Part shown: positions 42,601-51,803 of the stretch, in pieces | Layout of the letters: every line of letters starts with the position of its first letter | How positions within the stretch are numbered: position 1 is the stretch's first letter | From: Nocardioides glacieisoli | GTDB lineage: Bacteria > Actinomycetota > Actinomycetes > Propionibacteriales > Nocardioidaceae | DNA length: 64,000 nucleotides | NCBI RefSeq assembly: GCF_004137245.1 | Contig: NZ_SDWS01000003.1 | Span: 372,001-436,000, forward strand | Reading direction: 5' to 3' | The notes under the pieces: model-generated | The model's input: the letters and a program-made list of their open reading frames with translations, nothing else | Told to the model about the DNA's origin: nothing | The model's database searches: none | Program-made: the position numbers and the translations under genes

Positions 42601-42696
42601 ATTTCCCGGGGACCGCATGTCTTGCCGACGATGGGCGGTTTCGTCGGCAAGCTCTGCCGTGGTCACTGCGCAGCGTGGTTGAGTTGAATCGTGCCC

Positions 42697-44778
42697 ATGA
42701 CGCAGCGGCGGATCAGGATCGGCATCGACACCGGCGGCACGTTCACCGACGTCGTGGCCTTCGACGAGGACTCGGGCGAGCTGGTCACGACCAAGACCCC
42801 GAGCACGCCGGGCAACCCGGCCGACGGCTTCATCGCCGGCATCGAGAAGATCCTCGACATCGTCGGTGCCGAGGGTGCCGACATCACCGCCGTCTCGCAC
42901 GGCACGACGGTCGCGACCAACAAGCTCCTCGAGGGCAAGGTCGAGGCGCTCGGCTTCATCACCACCGAGGGCTACGAGTTCATGCTCGAGATCGCCCGCC
43001 AGTCGGTGCCCGACGGCTACGGCAACTCCTACTTCTGGGTGAAGCCCGACCGCATCGTCCCGGCCGACCGGGTCCGCACCGTCGGCGGTCGCCTCGACTT
43101 CACCGGCGCCGAGATCCGTCCCTTCGACGAGGACGGCGCCGTCGCGACAGCCCGCTGGTTCCGGGACCAGGGCATCACCACGATCGGCGTCTGCCTGATC
43201 CACGCCTACGCCAACGACGACCACGAGCTGCGGATGCGCGACATCCTGCGCCGCGAGCACCCCGACGCCATCGTCTCGATCTCGAGCGAGGTGCTCCGCG
43301 AGTACCGCGAGTACGAGCGCGCGATGACCACGCTCGTCGACGCGGCGGTGAAGCCCAACGTCAGCCGCTACGTCACCAACATCTCCGAGCGGCTGATCGG
43401 GTTCACCGGCAACGTGATCCCGTTCTACGTGATGAAGTCCAACGGCGGCGTGCTGTCGGCTGACGAGGTCGTCCACCAGCCGATCACCACCGTGCTGTCC
43501 GGCCCCGCAGCCGGTGCGCTCGGCGCCGCGCTGATCGCCCAGGTCGCCGGCTTCCCGAAGATCCTCACCTGCGACGGAGGAGGTACGTCGACCGACGTGT
43601 CCGTCGTCCTCGACGGCGAGCCGACCCTCACCACCGAGGGCACGGTCGGCGCCTATCCCAGCAAGATCCCGATGATCGACGTCGTCACGGTCGGTGCCGG
43701 CGGTGGCTCGATCGCCTGGCTCTCGCCCGAGGGCTCCCTCAAGGTCGGCCCGCACTCGGCGGGCGCCGACCCCGGTCCGCTCTGCTACGCCAAGGGCGGC
43801 ACGCAGCCCACCATCACCGACGCCCACGTCACGCTCGGCCGGATCCCTCCCCACCTCCTCGGCGGCGAGATCCCGCTCGACGTGGAGGCCGCGAGCGCCG
43901 GCATCGCCGACCTCGCCGACCAGCTCGGCCTCGACTTCGAGCGGTGCGCCACCGGCATCCTCGAGATCTCCGCGTGGAACCAGGCCAACGCGCTGCGCCA
44001 GGTCTCGGTCAAGCGCGGCCTCGACGTCCGCGACTTCATGCTGACGACCTTCGGCGGGTCGGGGTCGCTCCTGGCCTGCCGGCTCGTCGACATCCTCGAC
44101 CTGGCGGGCGTCGTCGTACCTCCCAACCCGGGCAACGTCAGCGCCTTCGGCCTGCTGACCGTCGACGTCAAGAACGACTACGTCCAGACCCACGTCGCGA
44201 AGGAGTCGGTCCTCGACCACATGGGCGTGCAGGGGATCCTCGACGACCTCACCGACCGCGCCCGCGAGGCGCTGGCCAAGGAGGGCTTCACCGCCGACCA
44301 GCACCAGTTCCAGCGGACCATCGACGTCCGCTACGTCGGCCAGGCCTACGAGGTGCGGGTCGCAGCTCCCGAGGGCAGCGTCGATGCTGCGTACGTCGCG
44401 CAGGTGGCCGAGACCTTCCACGCCGAGCACCACCAGCTCTACGGCTACGACTTCCGCGGCGACGCCACCCAGCAGGTCGAGTGGGTCAACCTGCGAGTCA
44501 CCGGCATCGGCCCGATCACGCGACCGGAGATACCCACGCTGGACAAGGCCGAGGGCGACGTCGACCGCGCGGTGCGCGGCAGCCGGCAGGTCTGCTTCGA
44601 CCCCGACGACGGCTACGTCGACACCCCGGTCATCTGGCGCACCGACCTCGGCGCCGGCGACACGTTCACCGGGCCCGCCATCGTCGAGGAGTTCGGCTCG
44701 ACGATCCCCGTCCACCCCGGCTTCGAGGTCGTGGTCGACGACTGGGCCAACCTCGTGATCCGAAAGGTGGTCAGCTGA
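42697..44778 (+). CDS. hyuA: Hydantoinase/oxoprolinase family protein, A subunit
   Basis: 693 residues from ATG 42697; GTG 42691 is a possible start two codons earlier. The N-terminal phosphate-binding motif IGIDTGGTFTDVVAFD, VSHGTTVATNKLLEG, ILTCDGGGTSTDVSVV and GAGGGSIAW are typical of the actin-like ATPase fold of HyuA. With HyuB it would hydrolyse or carboxylate a cyclic amide or ketone using ATP. Known members cleave N-methylhydantoin, 5-oxoproline or caprolactam. Within this island a cyclic ureide is plausible but unproven. Confidence 0.92.
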   Translation: MTQRRIRIGIDTGGTFTDVVAFDEDSGELVTTKTPSTPGNPADGFIAGIEKILDIVGAEGADITAVSHGTTVATNKLLEGKVEALGFITTEGYEFMLEIARQSVPDGYGNSYFWVKPDRIVPADRVRTVGGRLDFTGAEIRPFDEDGAVATARWFRDQGITTIGVCLIHAYANDDHELRMRDILRREHPDAIVSISSEVLREYREYERAMTTLVDAAVKPNVSRYVTNISERLIGFTGNVIPFYVMKSNGGVLSADEVVHQPITTVLSGPAAGALGAALIAQVAGFPKILTCDGGGTSTDVSVVLDGEPTLTTEGTVGAYPSKIPMIDVVTVGAGGGSIAWLSPEGSLKVGPHSAGADPGPLCYAKGGTQPTITDAHVTLGRIPPHLLGGEIPLDVEAASAGIADLADQLGLDFERCATGILEISAWNQANALRQVSVKRGLDVRDFMLTTFGGSGSLLACRLVDILDLAGVVVPPNPGNVSAFGLLTVDVKNDYVQTHVAKESVLDHMGVQGILDDLTDRAREALAKEGFTADQHQFQRTIDVRYVGQAYEVRVAAPEGSVDAAYVAQVAETFHAEHHQLYGYDFRGDATQQVEWVNLRVTGIGPITRPEIPTLDKAEGDVDRAVRGSRQVCFDPDDGYVDTPVIWRTDLGAGDTFTGPAIVEEFGSTIPVHPGFEVVVDDWANLVIRKVVS

Positions 44779-46760
44779 TGGCCGCAGTCGACCCCGCCTA
44801 CGTCACCGCGAAGCCGGTCAACCCGGCCGGCCTGCCGACGGCGTACGAGCACGGCGGCCGACTCACGCCCGAGGGCTCGAGCGTCGACCCGATTCTCGTC
44901 GAGATCGTCCAGGGCACGCTGGCCAGCGTCGAGATGGAGGTGGAGACGGCCATCGGGCGGACGTCGCGGAGCCCGATGATCCGCGACGCGCACGACTTCC
45001 GCGCGGGCATCCACGACCGCCAGCTGCGCAAGCTCACCGGTCGTTCCTACAGCGCGCTCGTGCACCCGATCGTGCGCGACTACCCGATCGAGGAGATGGT
45101 CGAGGGCGACGTCTTCTTCCACAACGACGTCTACGAGTCCGAGGGCGGCATCGGCCACCTGCCCGACCTCTGCGTCACCGTCCCGGTCTTCCACCGGGGC
45201 GAGGTGGTCGCCTTCGTGCAGGCCTTCGGCCACCACGACGACATCGGTGGCGCGGTGCCGGGCTCCATGCCCAGCAACGCGACCACGGTCTACGAGGAGG
45301 GTCTGGCCGTCCCGCCGATCAAGCTGTGGGACGCCGGCGTACCGAACCGGTCCGCGTTGCGGATCATGACGCGCAACTCGCGGATGCCCGACAGCCTCGC
45401 CGCCGACCTCGACGCCGAGTGCTCGGCGTGCCTGATGGGTGCGCGGCGGCTCGGCGAGCTGTTCGAGCGCTACGGCCGCGAGGCGATCGAGACGTCCTTC
45501 GACGCGATCCTCGACACCACGACCGAGACCTACCGCCGCGAGATCCTGTCCAAGATCCCCGACGGCACCTACGTCTGGGAGGACTACGCCGAGCACGACG
45601 GCGTCGACGAGCCGCAGCTGCACACGCAGCGGATCACCCTGACCAAGGTGAGCGACGCCCCGGCGGACCCGGAGAACGGACGTCCTGCCGGACCGCGCCT
45701 GATCATCGACTTCACCGGCACGAGCAAGCAGGCGAGGGGGCCGATCAACCACTGCGGCGACTACGTCGGCGGCAACTTCCTCAAGAAGTGGCTCGCGCCG
45801 ATCCTGCGCAACCTCGCCGACACCCCCGAGCGGATGGCCGAGCTCGACGTCAACGAGGGCATCGTGCCGCTGATCGAGATGCGCTTCCCGGAGAAGGGCA
45901 CGCTCCTCACGCCGATCCATCCCGGCCCCACCAACGCCCGCACTTTCGTGATCCTCCGGCTGCTCGGCGTGCTCGCCGGGGTCGTGGCCAAGGCCGTCGA
46001 CGGCAAGATGCCTGCGGACCAGGAGACGATCCGCTACACCGGCGTCTACGGCAAGGACCTCGACGGCAACGACTACCTCATGCGCGAGGTGCTCGGCGGC
46101 GGCTCGGGCGGTCGCTACTACGCCGACGGCGAGGACACCATCCACGTCGTGCCCGACTCGCGGAACCTGCCGACCGAGTTCACCGAGTCGCGCTTCCCGT
46201 TCATCGTCGAGCGGCTCGGCCTGGCCGTCGACTCCGGCGGCGCGGGGGAGTTCCGCGGTGGTCTCGGCTACGAGAAGCACATCCGGATGCTCAAGGACGG
46301 GCACTTCATGTCCATCGCCGACCGCTCGATCCTGGCCTGCTGGGGCGTGCGCGGCGGCAAGGCCGGGATGCCGTTCCAGGTCGTCATCGACCCCGGCGGC
46401 CCCGACGAGCGCGAGGTCGACGCCCTCGCCGACGCCGAGGAGATCAAGGCCGGCCAGCTCGTCCGGATCCGTACGACGGGTGGTGGCGGCTGGGGCGACC
46501 CGCTGGTCCGCGACCCCGCGTCGGTCGTCCGCGACGTCGTCTGGGGCAAGGTCTCGGCCGAGGCCGCGCTGCGCGACTACGGCGTGGTGCTGACGGGCTC
46601 GCGCGACGCAGGGGACCTGTCGTTCGACGAGTCCGCGACGACGGCCGAGCGCGCGGGCCGGTCAGCGTGGAGCCGCGAGGACGACGCGTTCTTCGACCGC
46701 GGTCCGGGCTACGCCTCGCTCGCCGACGGCGCGGCGCACGCGGACGTCGACCGGGTCTGA
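44778..46760 (+). CDS. hyuB: Hydantoinase/oxoprolinase family protein, B subunit
   Basis: 660 residues; ATG 44778 overlaps the hyuA stop by one base. Family features are VDPILVEIVQGTLASVEMEV, GDVFFHNDVYESEGGIGHLPD, DFTGTSKQARGPINH and the end motif TTGGGGWGDP. HyuB forms the hydrolytic partner in the HyuA/HyuB complex. The frame is open far upstream on the same strand, but similarity starts at this ATG. Confidence 0.92.
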   Translation: MAAVDPAYVTAKPVNPAGLPTAYEHGGRLTPEGSSVDPILVEIVQGTLASVEMEVETAIGRTSRSPMIRDAHDFRAGIHDRQLRKLTGRSYSALVHPIVRDYPIEEMVEGDVFFHNDVYESEGGIGHLPDLCVTVPVFHRGEVVAFVQAFGHHDDIGGAVPGSMPSNATTVYEEGLAVPPIKLWDAGVPNRSALRIMTRNSRMPDSLAADLDAECSACLMGARRLGELFERYGREAIETSFDAILDTTTETYRREILSKIPDGTYVWEDYAEHDGVDEPQLHTQRITLTKVSDAPADPENGRPAGPRLIIDFTGTSKQARGPINHCGDYVGGNFLKKWLAPILRNLADTPERMAELDVNEGIVPLIEMRFPEKGTLLTPIHPGPTNARTFVILRLLGVLAGVVAKAVDGKMPADQETIRYTGVYGKDLDGNDYLMREVLGGGSGGRYYADGEDTIHVVPDSRNLPTEFTESRFPFIVERLGLAVDSGGAGEFRGGLGYEKHIRMLKDGHFMSIADRSILACWGVRGGKAGMPFQVVIDPGGPDEREVDALADAEEIKAGQLVRIRTTGGGGWGDPLVRDPASVVRDVVWGKVSAEAALRDYGVVLTGSRDAGDLSFDESATTAERAGRSAWSREDDAFFDRGPGYASLADGAAHADVDRV

Positions 46761-46767
46761 GGTCACG

Positions 46768-47421
46768 GTGCGGGTCGCGGTGGTCGGTGGCCACGGCAAG
46801 ACCGGGCGGGCCGTCTGCGCTGCCCTCGACGACCCGGTGCCGCTGGGGCGTGCCGACTGGCCGGACCTCGCACGGGCCGTCGCCGCGTGCGAGGCGGCGT
46901 ACGTCATCGCGCCGAACCTGCACCCCGACGAGCCGGCGTACGTCGCCGCCGTCCTGCGTGCGCTGACCGCGGCTGGCGTCGGGCGGGTCGTCTACCACTC
47001 CGTCGCCTCGCCCTACGTCCCCGCGATGCCGCACCACCTCGGCAAGGCAGTGAGCGAGGACCTCGTCCGCCGCAGCGGCCTGGCCTGGACGATCCTGCAG
47101 CCGGGCGCCTACCTGCAGAACCTCGACCTCACCGGTCCGCTCGAGGTGCCGTACTCCCTCGACGTCCGGTTCGGCTTCCTCGACCTCGCCGACCTCGCCC
47201 GGGTCGCCGCGCTCGTGCTCTCGGAGGAGGGCCACACCGGTGCGACGTACGAGCTCGCCACCCGCGTCGCGACCGTCCGCGACCTGGCCGCCGAGGCCGG
47301 CGTCGAGGCGCGGCAGGTGGCGGATCCGGGCACCCATCCCTGGCTGTCCGCGATGTTCGCCTACTACGACGACCACGGCCTGCCGGTGGGCACGCAGGTC
47401 CTGGCGGCTCTCCTTCGCTGA
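46768..47421 (+). CDS. NmrA-like NAD(P)-binding protein
   Basis: 217 residues from GTG 46768, 7 bp after hyuB. The Rossmann loop VAVVGGHGKTGRAVCAAL and VVYHSVASPYVPAMPHHL, then AWTILQPGAYLQNL, match NmrA-type atypical SDR proteins. These act as redox sensors or quinone/flavin reductases; no catalytic Tyr-Lys pair is evident. Co-transcription with hyuAB is likely from the spacing; the shared role is unclear. Confidence 0.82.
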   Translation: MRVAVVGGHGKTGRAVCAALDDPVPLGRADWPDLARAVAACEAAYVIAPNLHPDEPAYVAAVLRALTAAGVGRVVYHSVASPYVPAMPHHLGKAVSEDLVRRSGLAWTILQPGAYLQNLDLTGPLEVPYSLDVRFGFLDLADLARVAALVLSEEGHTGATYELATRVATVRDLAAEAGVEARQVADPGTHPWLSAMFAYYDDHGLPVGTQVLAALLR

Positions 47422-47426
47422 TCCCG

Positions 47427-47472
47427 GACGTCATACGGAAGGGGCAAGCGGATGCCCCGTCCGTATGACGTC
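47427..47472. repeat. Dispersed palindrome (GACGTCATACGGA type), copy 2
   Basis: A 19-bp stem with one mismatch (47427-47445 with 47454-47472) begins 6 bp after the NmrA-like gene. Its arms repeat those at 32831-32876 almost base for base. Here the flanking genes run in the same direction, so it may separate the hyuAB unit from the LanC unit. Confidence 0.65.
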
Positions 47473-47506
47473 GCGCGGGCCCGCGGCCCGGTGCGATCAT
47501 CGGGGC

Positions 47507-48832
47507 GTGACCACCTCGGAGCAGTACGCCGACCTCGGCGAGGCCGCGTGGCGGTGGGTGCTCGACCAGGTCCGGTGGGACGACGACGGACCGTGGATCC
47601 CCGAGTCCGTGCCGCACGACGGCGGGCCGCCCGAAGATCGCGACGGGATGCACAGCGGCATCGGCGGCCTCGCGCACGTGCTTGCCGAGCTCCGCGAGGC
47701 ACGACCGTGGACCGACGAGGAGCAACGGCTGGCCGACGGCATCGCCACGCGGATCCGGGGCAACCTCGCGACCACGACGGCGTACAGCTACTTCGACGGG
47801 CTGGTCAGCGACCTCGGGGTGCTGTGGGCGCTGAAGAGCGACGGGGCCGAGGAGGCGGTCGCGCGGCTCGCCGAGCTGATGACCGACGACGGGTGGGAGC
47901 AGCCCTGGCTCGAATCGCCGCCGTTCGCCGAGCACAGCAGGATCAACGACGCGACCCTCGGCACCGCGGGCAACCTGCTCGGCGCGGTCTGGGCACACCG
48001 GCACGGGACGCCGGGCGCGGAGTCGCTGGCGACCCGCGCCGCGGACCTCCTGCTGGCCGAGGCCGAGCCCACGGAGGCGGGCACCAACTGGCGGTTCTTC
48101 CCCCGGCGGTTCGCCGACGACGTCCCTCCCGCGCGACGCGACCGGCAGATGCCCAACTGGTCGCACGGGCTGGCCGGCATCGCCGCGTCGCTCGCGGTCG
48201 CCGGCACGACGCTCGGCCGCGACGACCTCATCGCGGCAGCCCGCAGCGGAGCCGAGCACCTGGTCACCCTGGGCGACACCAGCGGTGGCGGGTTCGTCGT
48301 GCCGCGCGTGATTCCGGACCAGGCCGACACGGACCACGTGACCTACACGTGGTGCCACGGCCCGACCGGCACCTCCCTGCTCTTCACCGCGCTCGAGCAC
48401 GCGGGCGTCACGGAGGTCACAGGCGAGACGCCCGAGCAGTGGCATCGCCGCTGCCTGCGCAGCATCCGCGTCTCGGGCATCCCCGAGCGGCTGCGCCCCG
48501 GCTTCTGGGACAACGACGGCCGCTGCTGTGGCACGGCCGGTGTCGGCGACGTCTTCCTCGATGCCTGGCAGCGCCGCGGCGTGGACGACGACCTCGCCTT
48601 CGCGCAGGTGCTCGGCGACGCGCTCGTTGAGCGGGCGGTCGTGGACGGCGACGGTGCGTGCTGGCGTTTCACCGAGCACCGCAACGAGGACCCGCTGCTC
48701 CCACCCGGCGTGGGCTGGATGCAGGGCACCGCCGGCATCGCGGCGTACCTCCTGCGCCTTGCGCGCGTGCTCCGCGAGGGACGTACGACGCCCGCTGTCG
48801 CACGCCTCGACACCTGGTGGAACCTGCCGTGA
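47507..48832 (+). CDS. LanC-like protein (lanthionine synthetase C family)
   Basis: 441 residues from GTG 47507; GATCAT lies 6 nt upstream as a weak leaderless box. The alpha/alpha toroid repeats carry MHSGIGGLAHVL, NWSHGLAGIAASL, YTWCHGPTGTSLL and GWMQGTAGIAAYL. Candidate zinc ligands are Cys283 (WCHGPTG) and Cys340/Cys341 (GRCCGTAG), where NisC has a Cys-His pair. There is no LanA precursor or LanB dehydratase nearby, so it is an orphan. LanC-like proteins can act on dehydrated peptides generally; here the role is unknown. Confidence 0.83.
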   Translation: MTTSEQYADLGEAAWRWVLDQVRWDDDGPWIPESVPHDGGPPEDRDGMHSGIGGLAHVLAELREARPWTDEEQRLADGIATRIRGNLATTTAYSYFDGLVSDLGVLWALKSDGAEEAVARLAELMTDDGWEQPWLESPPFAEHSRINDATLGTAGNLLGAVWAHRHGTPGAESLATRAADLLLAEAEPTEAGTNWRFFPRRFADDVPPARRDRQMPNWSHGLAGIAASLAVAGTTLGRDDLIAAARSGAEHLVTLGDTSGGGFVVPRVIPDQADTDHVTYTWCHGPTGTSLLFTALEHAGVTEVTGETPEQWHRRCLRSIRVSGIPERLRPGFWDNDGRCCGTAGVGDVFLDAWQRRGVDDDLAFAQVLGDALVERAVVDGDGACWRFTEHRNEDPLLPPGVGWMQGTAGIAAYLLRLARVLREGRTTPAVARLDTWWNLP

Positions 48833-49587
48833 CCGAACGAGCCCTCACCTTCGGATCCGTCGCCGAGGCCTACGAGCGCTACCGCCCGGGCTATCCCGAC
48901 GAGGTGGTCGAGACCGTGCTGGCGTACGCCGCGCGCCCCGTCGCGACCGCCCTGGAGATCGGCGCCGGCACCGGCAAGGCGACGCGGGTGTTCGCCAACC
49001 ACGGCGTGCGCGTCACCGCGACCGACCCGGACGCTGCGATGCTCGCCGAGCTCGTGAAGCACGTCCCCGCCTCGGTGCGCCCGGTGCGGGCGACGTTCGA
49101 GGAGCTGCCGCTGACCACCACCTACGACCTGGTCTACGCGGCGGCCGCGCTGCACTGGACGCGACCTGAGGGCCGGTGGGAGCGCGCGGCCGCGCTGCTG
49201 GAGCCGGGCGGCATCGTCGCCTCCTTCGGCGCACCCCGAGACCTGGCGGACCCGGTCGTGGAGGAGGCCCTGCGCGTCGCCGGGACACCCTGGCTCCAGG
49301 AGGTCGACGTGCCGTCACCCGACGGCACCCCGGAGGACAGCACCCTGCAGTGGCCGAGCACGGAGCTGGCTGCCTCTGAGCTGTTCACCGACGTCACCCA
49401 GGTCGTGCTCGAGCAGCGCACTGCGGTGTCCGCGCGTGACTACGTCGGGCTCCTGTCGACGGTCTCCGCCTTCCTGGTCCTGTCACCGGCCGATCGCGAG
49501 GCTGCACTGGCGAGCATCCTCGACGCGCTGCCGGCCGAGGTCGACGTCGTCGGCGACATCCGGCTGCACCTCGCACGCAAGGCCTGA
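48829..49587 (+). CDS. Class I SAM-dependent methyltransferase
   Basis: 252 residues from GTG 48829, overlapping the LanC-like stop by 4 bp. Motif I is ALEIGAGTGKATRVFA, the acidic residue follows in VTATDPDAAML, and YDLVYAAAALHW and LLEPGGIVASFG are motifs IV-VI of the Methyltransf_11/25 group. The N-terminal VAEAYERYRPGYPDEVVE is common in actinobacterial small-molecule methyltransferases. Coupled translation suggests the same target as the LanC-like protein. Confidence 0.85.
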   Translation: MTERALTFGSVAEAYERYRPGYPDEVVETVLAYAARPVATALEIGAGTGKATRVFANHGVRVTATDPDAAMLAELVKHVPASVRPVRATFEELPLTTTYDLVYAAAALHWTRPEGRWERAAALLEPGGIVASFGAPRDLADPVVEEALRVAGTPWLQEVDVPSPDGTPEDSTLQWPSTELAASELFTDVTQVVLEQRTAVSARDYVGLLSTVSAFLVLSPADREAALASILDALPAEVDVVGDIRLHLARKA

Positions 49588-49589
49588 GC

Positions 49590-50234
49590 TCAGGGCTCGA
49601 TCAGCCCCGCCCTGATGGCGTACCTCGTCAGCTCCACCCGGTCACGCATGCCGAGCTTGCCGAGGATGTTGCCGCGGTGGCCCTCGACGGTCTTCAGTGC
49701 GATGTGGAGGTCCTTGGCGATCTCGCGCGACGAGCGGCCCTCGGCGATCAGCTTGATCACCTGGTCCTCCCGCTCGGTCAGCACGGACGCCGGCACCCGC
49801 TCGCCGCGGCGCAGCCGGTCGAGGTAGTCGCGCACGAGCGTGCTCTCCGCGCCGGGGTAGAGGAAGGTCTCGCCGCGTAGCGCCGCCCGGCACGCGCCGA
49901 CGAGGTCCTCGTCGGCGACGGACTTCAGGACGTAGCCGCTCGCGCCCGCCTTGAGGGCCCCGAAGAAGTACTGCTCGTTGTCGTGCATCGACAGCATCAG
50001 GATCTTGGGAGGTGTACGCCGTCGGGCGATCTCGGCGGCCGCCTGAAGGCCCGTCATCCGCGGCATCGCGATGTCGAGCACGACCAGGTCGATCTCGGTG
50101 TCGCGCACCCGCTCGACGGCCTCGAGACCGTCGCCCGCCTCGGCGACGACCGTCAGGTCGGGCTCCTGCTCGAGGATGAGCCGGACGCCGCGGCGGACGA
50201 GGTTGTGGTCGTCGGCCAGCAGGATGCGGATCAC
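49590..50234 (-). CDS. NarL/FixJ family response regulator
   Basis: 214 residues. The receiver domain has the acidic pair in LLADDHNLVRRG and phospho-acceptor Asp54 in VVLDIAMPRMTG. The LuxR-type helix-turn-helix is in the last 65 residues (VLTEREDQVIKLIAEGRSS, then LKTVEGHRGNILGKLGM). It overlaps the sensor kinase gene by 4 bp. The divergent SPFH/RCK/transporter genes are the nearest plausible targets. Confidence 0.93.
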   Translation of the reverse strand: MIRILLADDHNLVRRGVRLILEQEPDLTVVAEAGDGLEAVERVRDTEIDLVVLDIAMPRMTGLQAAAEIARRRTPPKILMLSMHDNEQYFFGALKAGASGYVLKSVADEDLVGACRAALRGETFLYPGAESTLVRDYLDRLRRGERVPASVLTEREDQVIKLIAEGRSSREIAKDLHIALKTVEGHRGNILGKLGMRDRVELTRYAIRAGLIEP

Positions 50235-51181
50235 GAGACCGGCACCCGCAGCCGGACCGTCGTGCCCCGCCGGGGCTGGCTGATCACCGACAGCTCGGCC
50301 CGCACGAGCGCGGCCCGCTCGCGCATCCCCATCAGGCCCGAGCCCTCCGCCAGCCCCTCGAACCCGCGGCCGTCGTCGGTCACCTCCAGCACGACGTGGT
50401 CCCCGTGCCGGCGCAGCGACAGCTCGACCGAACGGGCGTCGGCGTGCCGGGCGGCGTTGGTGAGCGCCTCCTGCGCGACGCGGTAGACGACCACCTCGAC
50501 CTCCGGGCTGAGCGCGGGCAGGCCGGGCGCGAACGAGCGGCGCACCGAGGCAGCGCTGTGGTCGGCGAAGTCCGTGGCCAGCGCGGCGAGCGCGCTGGTC
50601 AGGCCGAGGTCCTCGAGGACTCCCGGCCGCAGCCGCCGCGCCACCCGGCGTACGTCGTCGAGGCCGGCGCGGGCGCTCTCGCGGACGGCCGCGAGCTCGG
50701 GCACCAGCGCGGGCGGTGCCTGCGACTCGACCTGCTTGAGGCCCAGCAGCACGACGGTGAGGCTCTGGCCGACCTCGTCGTGCAGCTCCTGCGCGATTCG
50801 GTGGCGCTCCGACTCCTGCGCGGCGAGCGCCCGCGCGTCACCGGCCCGTCGCTCCTCGGCCAGCCGGGCCAGGAGGGCGTTGACGCCCTGCGCCACGCCG
50901 CGGACCGGCCCCGAGCCCTCTTCCGGCAGGTGCGTCGGTTCGAGCCGCTCGATGTCGCCGACCCGCGTGATCAGCCGGGTCAGCGGGGCGAGCGCCCAGC
51001 GGATCAGGAGCGCGTTGAGCAGCAGGATCGCGACCAGGCCCAGAGCGACGACGACGATCTCCGAGCGCACGGCGTCCGACGAGACGCTGGCGGGGGAGAG
51101 GACCAGCACCACCGCGCCGAGCACGAAGACGACGCCGTTGATCAGGCAGATCGTCCAGAAGAGCGGCAGGTGCAGGCGCAT
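50231..51181 (-). CDS. Sensor histidine kinase (HisKA_3, HAMP)
   Basis: 316 residues from ATG 51181; ATG 51196 is an alternative. Two transmembrane helices (about 8-28 and 42-62) flank a very short external loop, so it probably senses a membrane or internal cue. A HAMP-like linker follows. The phospho-accepting His134 is in RHRIAQELHDEVGQS, and the ATP site has EALTNAARHADA and VTDDGRGFEGL. It pairs with the adjoining NarL-type regulator. Confidence 0.9.
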   Translation of the reverse strand: MRLHLPLFWTICLINGVVFVLGAVVLVLSPASVSSDAVRSEIVVVALGLVAILLLNALLIRWALAPLTRLITRVGDIERLEPTHLPEEGSGPVRGVAQGVNALLARLAEERRAGDARALAAQESERHRIAQELHDEVGQSLTVVLLGLKQVESQAPPALVPELAAVRESARAGLDDVRRVARRLRPGVLEDLGLTSALAALATDFADHSAASVRRSFAPGLPALSPEVEVVVYRVAQEALTNAARHADARSVELSLRRHGDHVVLEVTDDGRGFEGLAEGSGLMGMRERAALVRAELSVISQPRRGTTVRLRVPVS

Positions 51182-51266
51182 GCTCCAGCCTCTCATCGTT
51201 GCCCGTCCGACCAGATGGGGTGCGGACCCCATGGGGCCTCGGGCGCGGCGCATTAAGACTTGCTGC

Positions 51267-51803
51267 ATGCCGCCGCCGGACGAGAACACCGTGGTCGACC
51301 CGACCGGCACGGCGTGGGTCGTCTGGCTGGTGATCGTCGGGCCGGGCCTGCTGTTCGCGACCCTCGCCTGCGTACGCCGGGCAGGTCCCGGCGAGCACGT
51401 GGTGGTCGTCCGCCAGGGCCGGGTCGTGCGGTCGCGGCGCCACGGCTTCGTCGCGCGCGTGCCCGGGCTGGAGCGGTTCGAGCCGGTGCCGGTGGGGCCG
51501 CGCGTGCTGCCGCTCGTGATCCGCTCCCGCACCGCCGACGGCGTCGACGTGGTGGCGATGGCCGACCTGACGCTGGAGGTGCACCGGGTCGAGGCCGGCA
51601 CCGAGCACGTCCCGACCGCGACCGTCGTACGCGTCGCGGAGGAGGCGGTCGGGTCCGCCGTCGGGCGGGTCGAGGTGTGCACGCTCGTCGACGACCTCGC
51701 GGCCCTCGAGTCGCAGTGGCCGGCCGAGGTCGGCCGGCGGCTGCCCGACGGTACGGAGGTGGCGGCGCTGGCCGTCACCGAGGTCGAGGCGCGGCTCGCG
51801 TGA
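51267..51803 (+). CDS. Membrane-anchored SPFH/band 7-like protein (short)
   Basis: 178 residues. One helix (VVWLVIVGPGLLFATLACV) is followed by the SPFH start CVRRAGPGEHVVVVRQGRVV and VPGLERFEPVPVGPRVLPL, the region where stomatins and prohibitins begin. It stops before the long coiled coil of ordinary family members. AAGACT, 6 nt before ATG 51267, may be a -10. It heads a three-gene unit with an RCK_C protein and an ArsB-type transporter (4-bp overlap). Confidence 0.72.
   Translation: MPPPDENTVVDPTGTAWVVWLVIVGPGLLFATLACVRRAGPGEHVVVVRQGRVVRSRRHGFVARVPGLERFEPVPVGPRVLPLVIRSRTADGVDVVAMADLTLEVHRVEAGTEHVPTATVVRVAEEAVGSAVGRVEVCTLVDDLAALESQWPAEVGRRLPDGTEVAALAVTEVEARLA

Noticed and set aside
47507..49587. 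Lanthipeptide biosynthetic cluster
   Set aside because: No precursor peptide, LanB/LanM, protease or exporter was found around the LanC-like gene.
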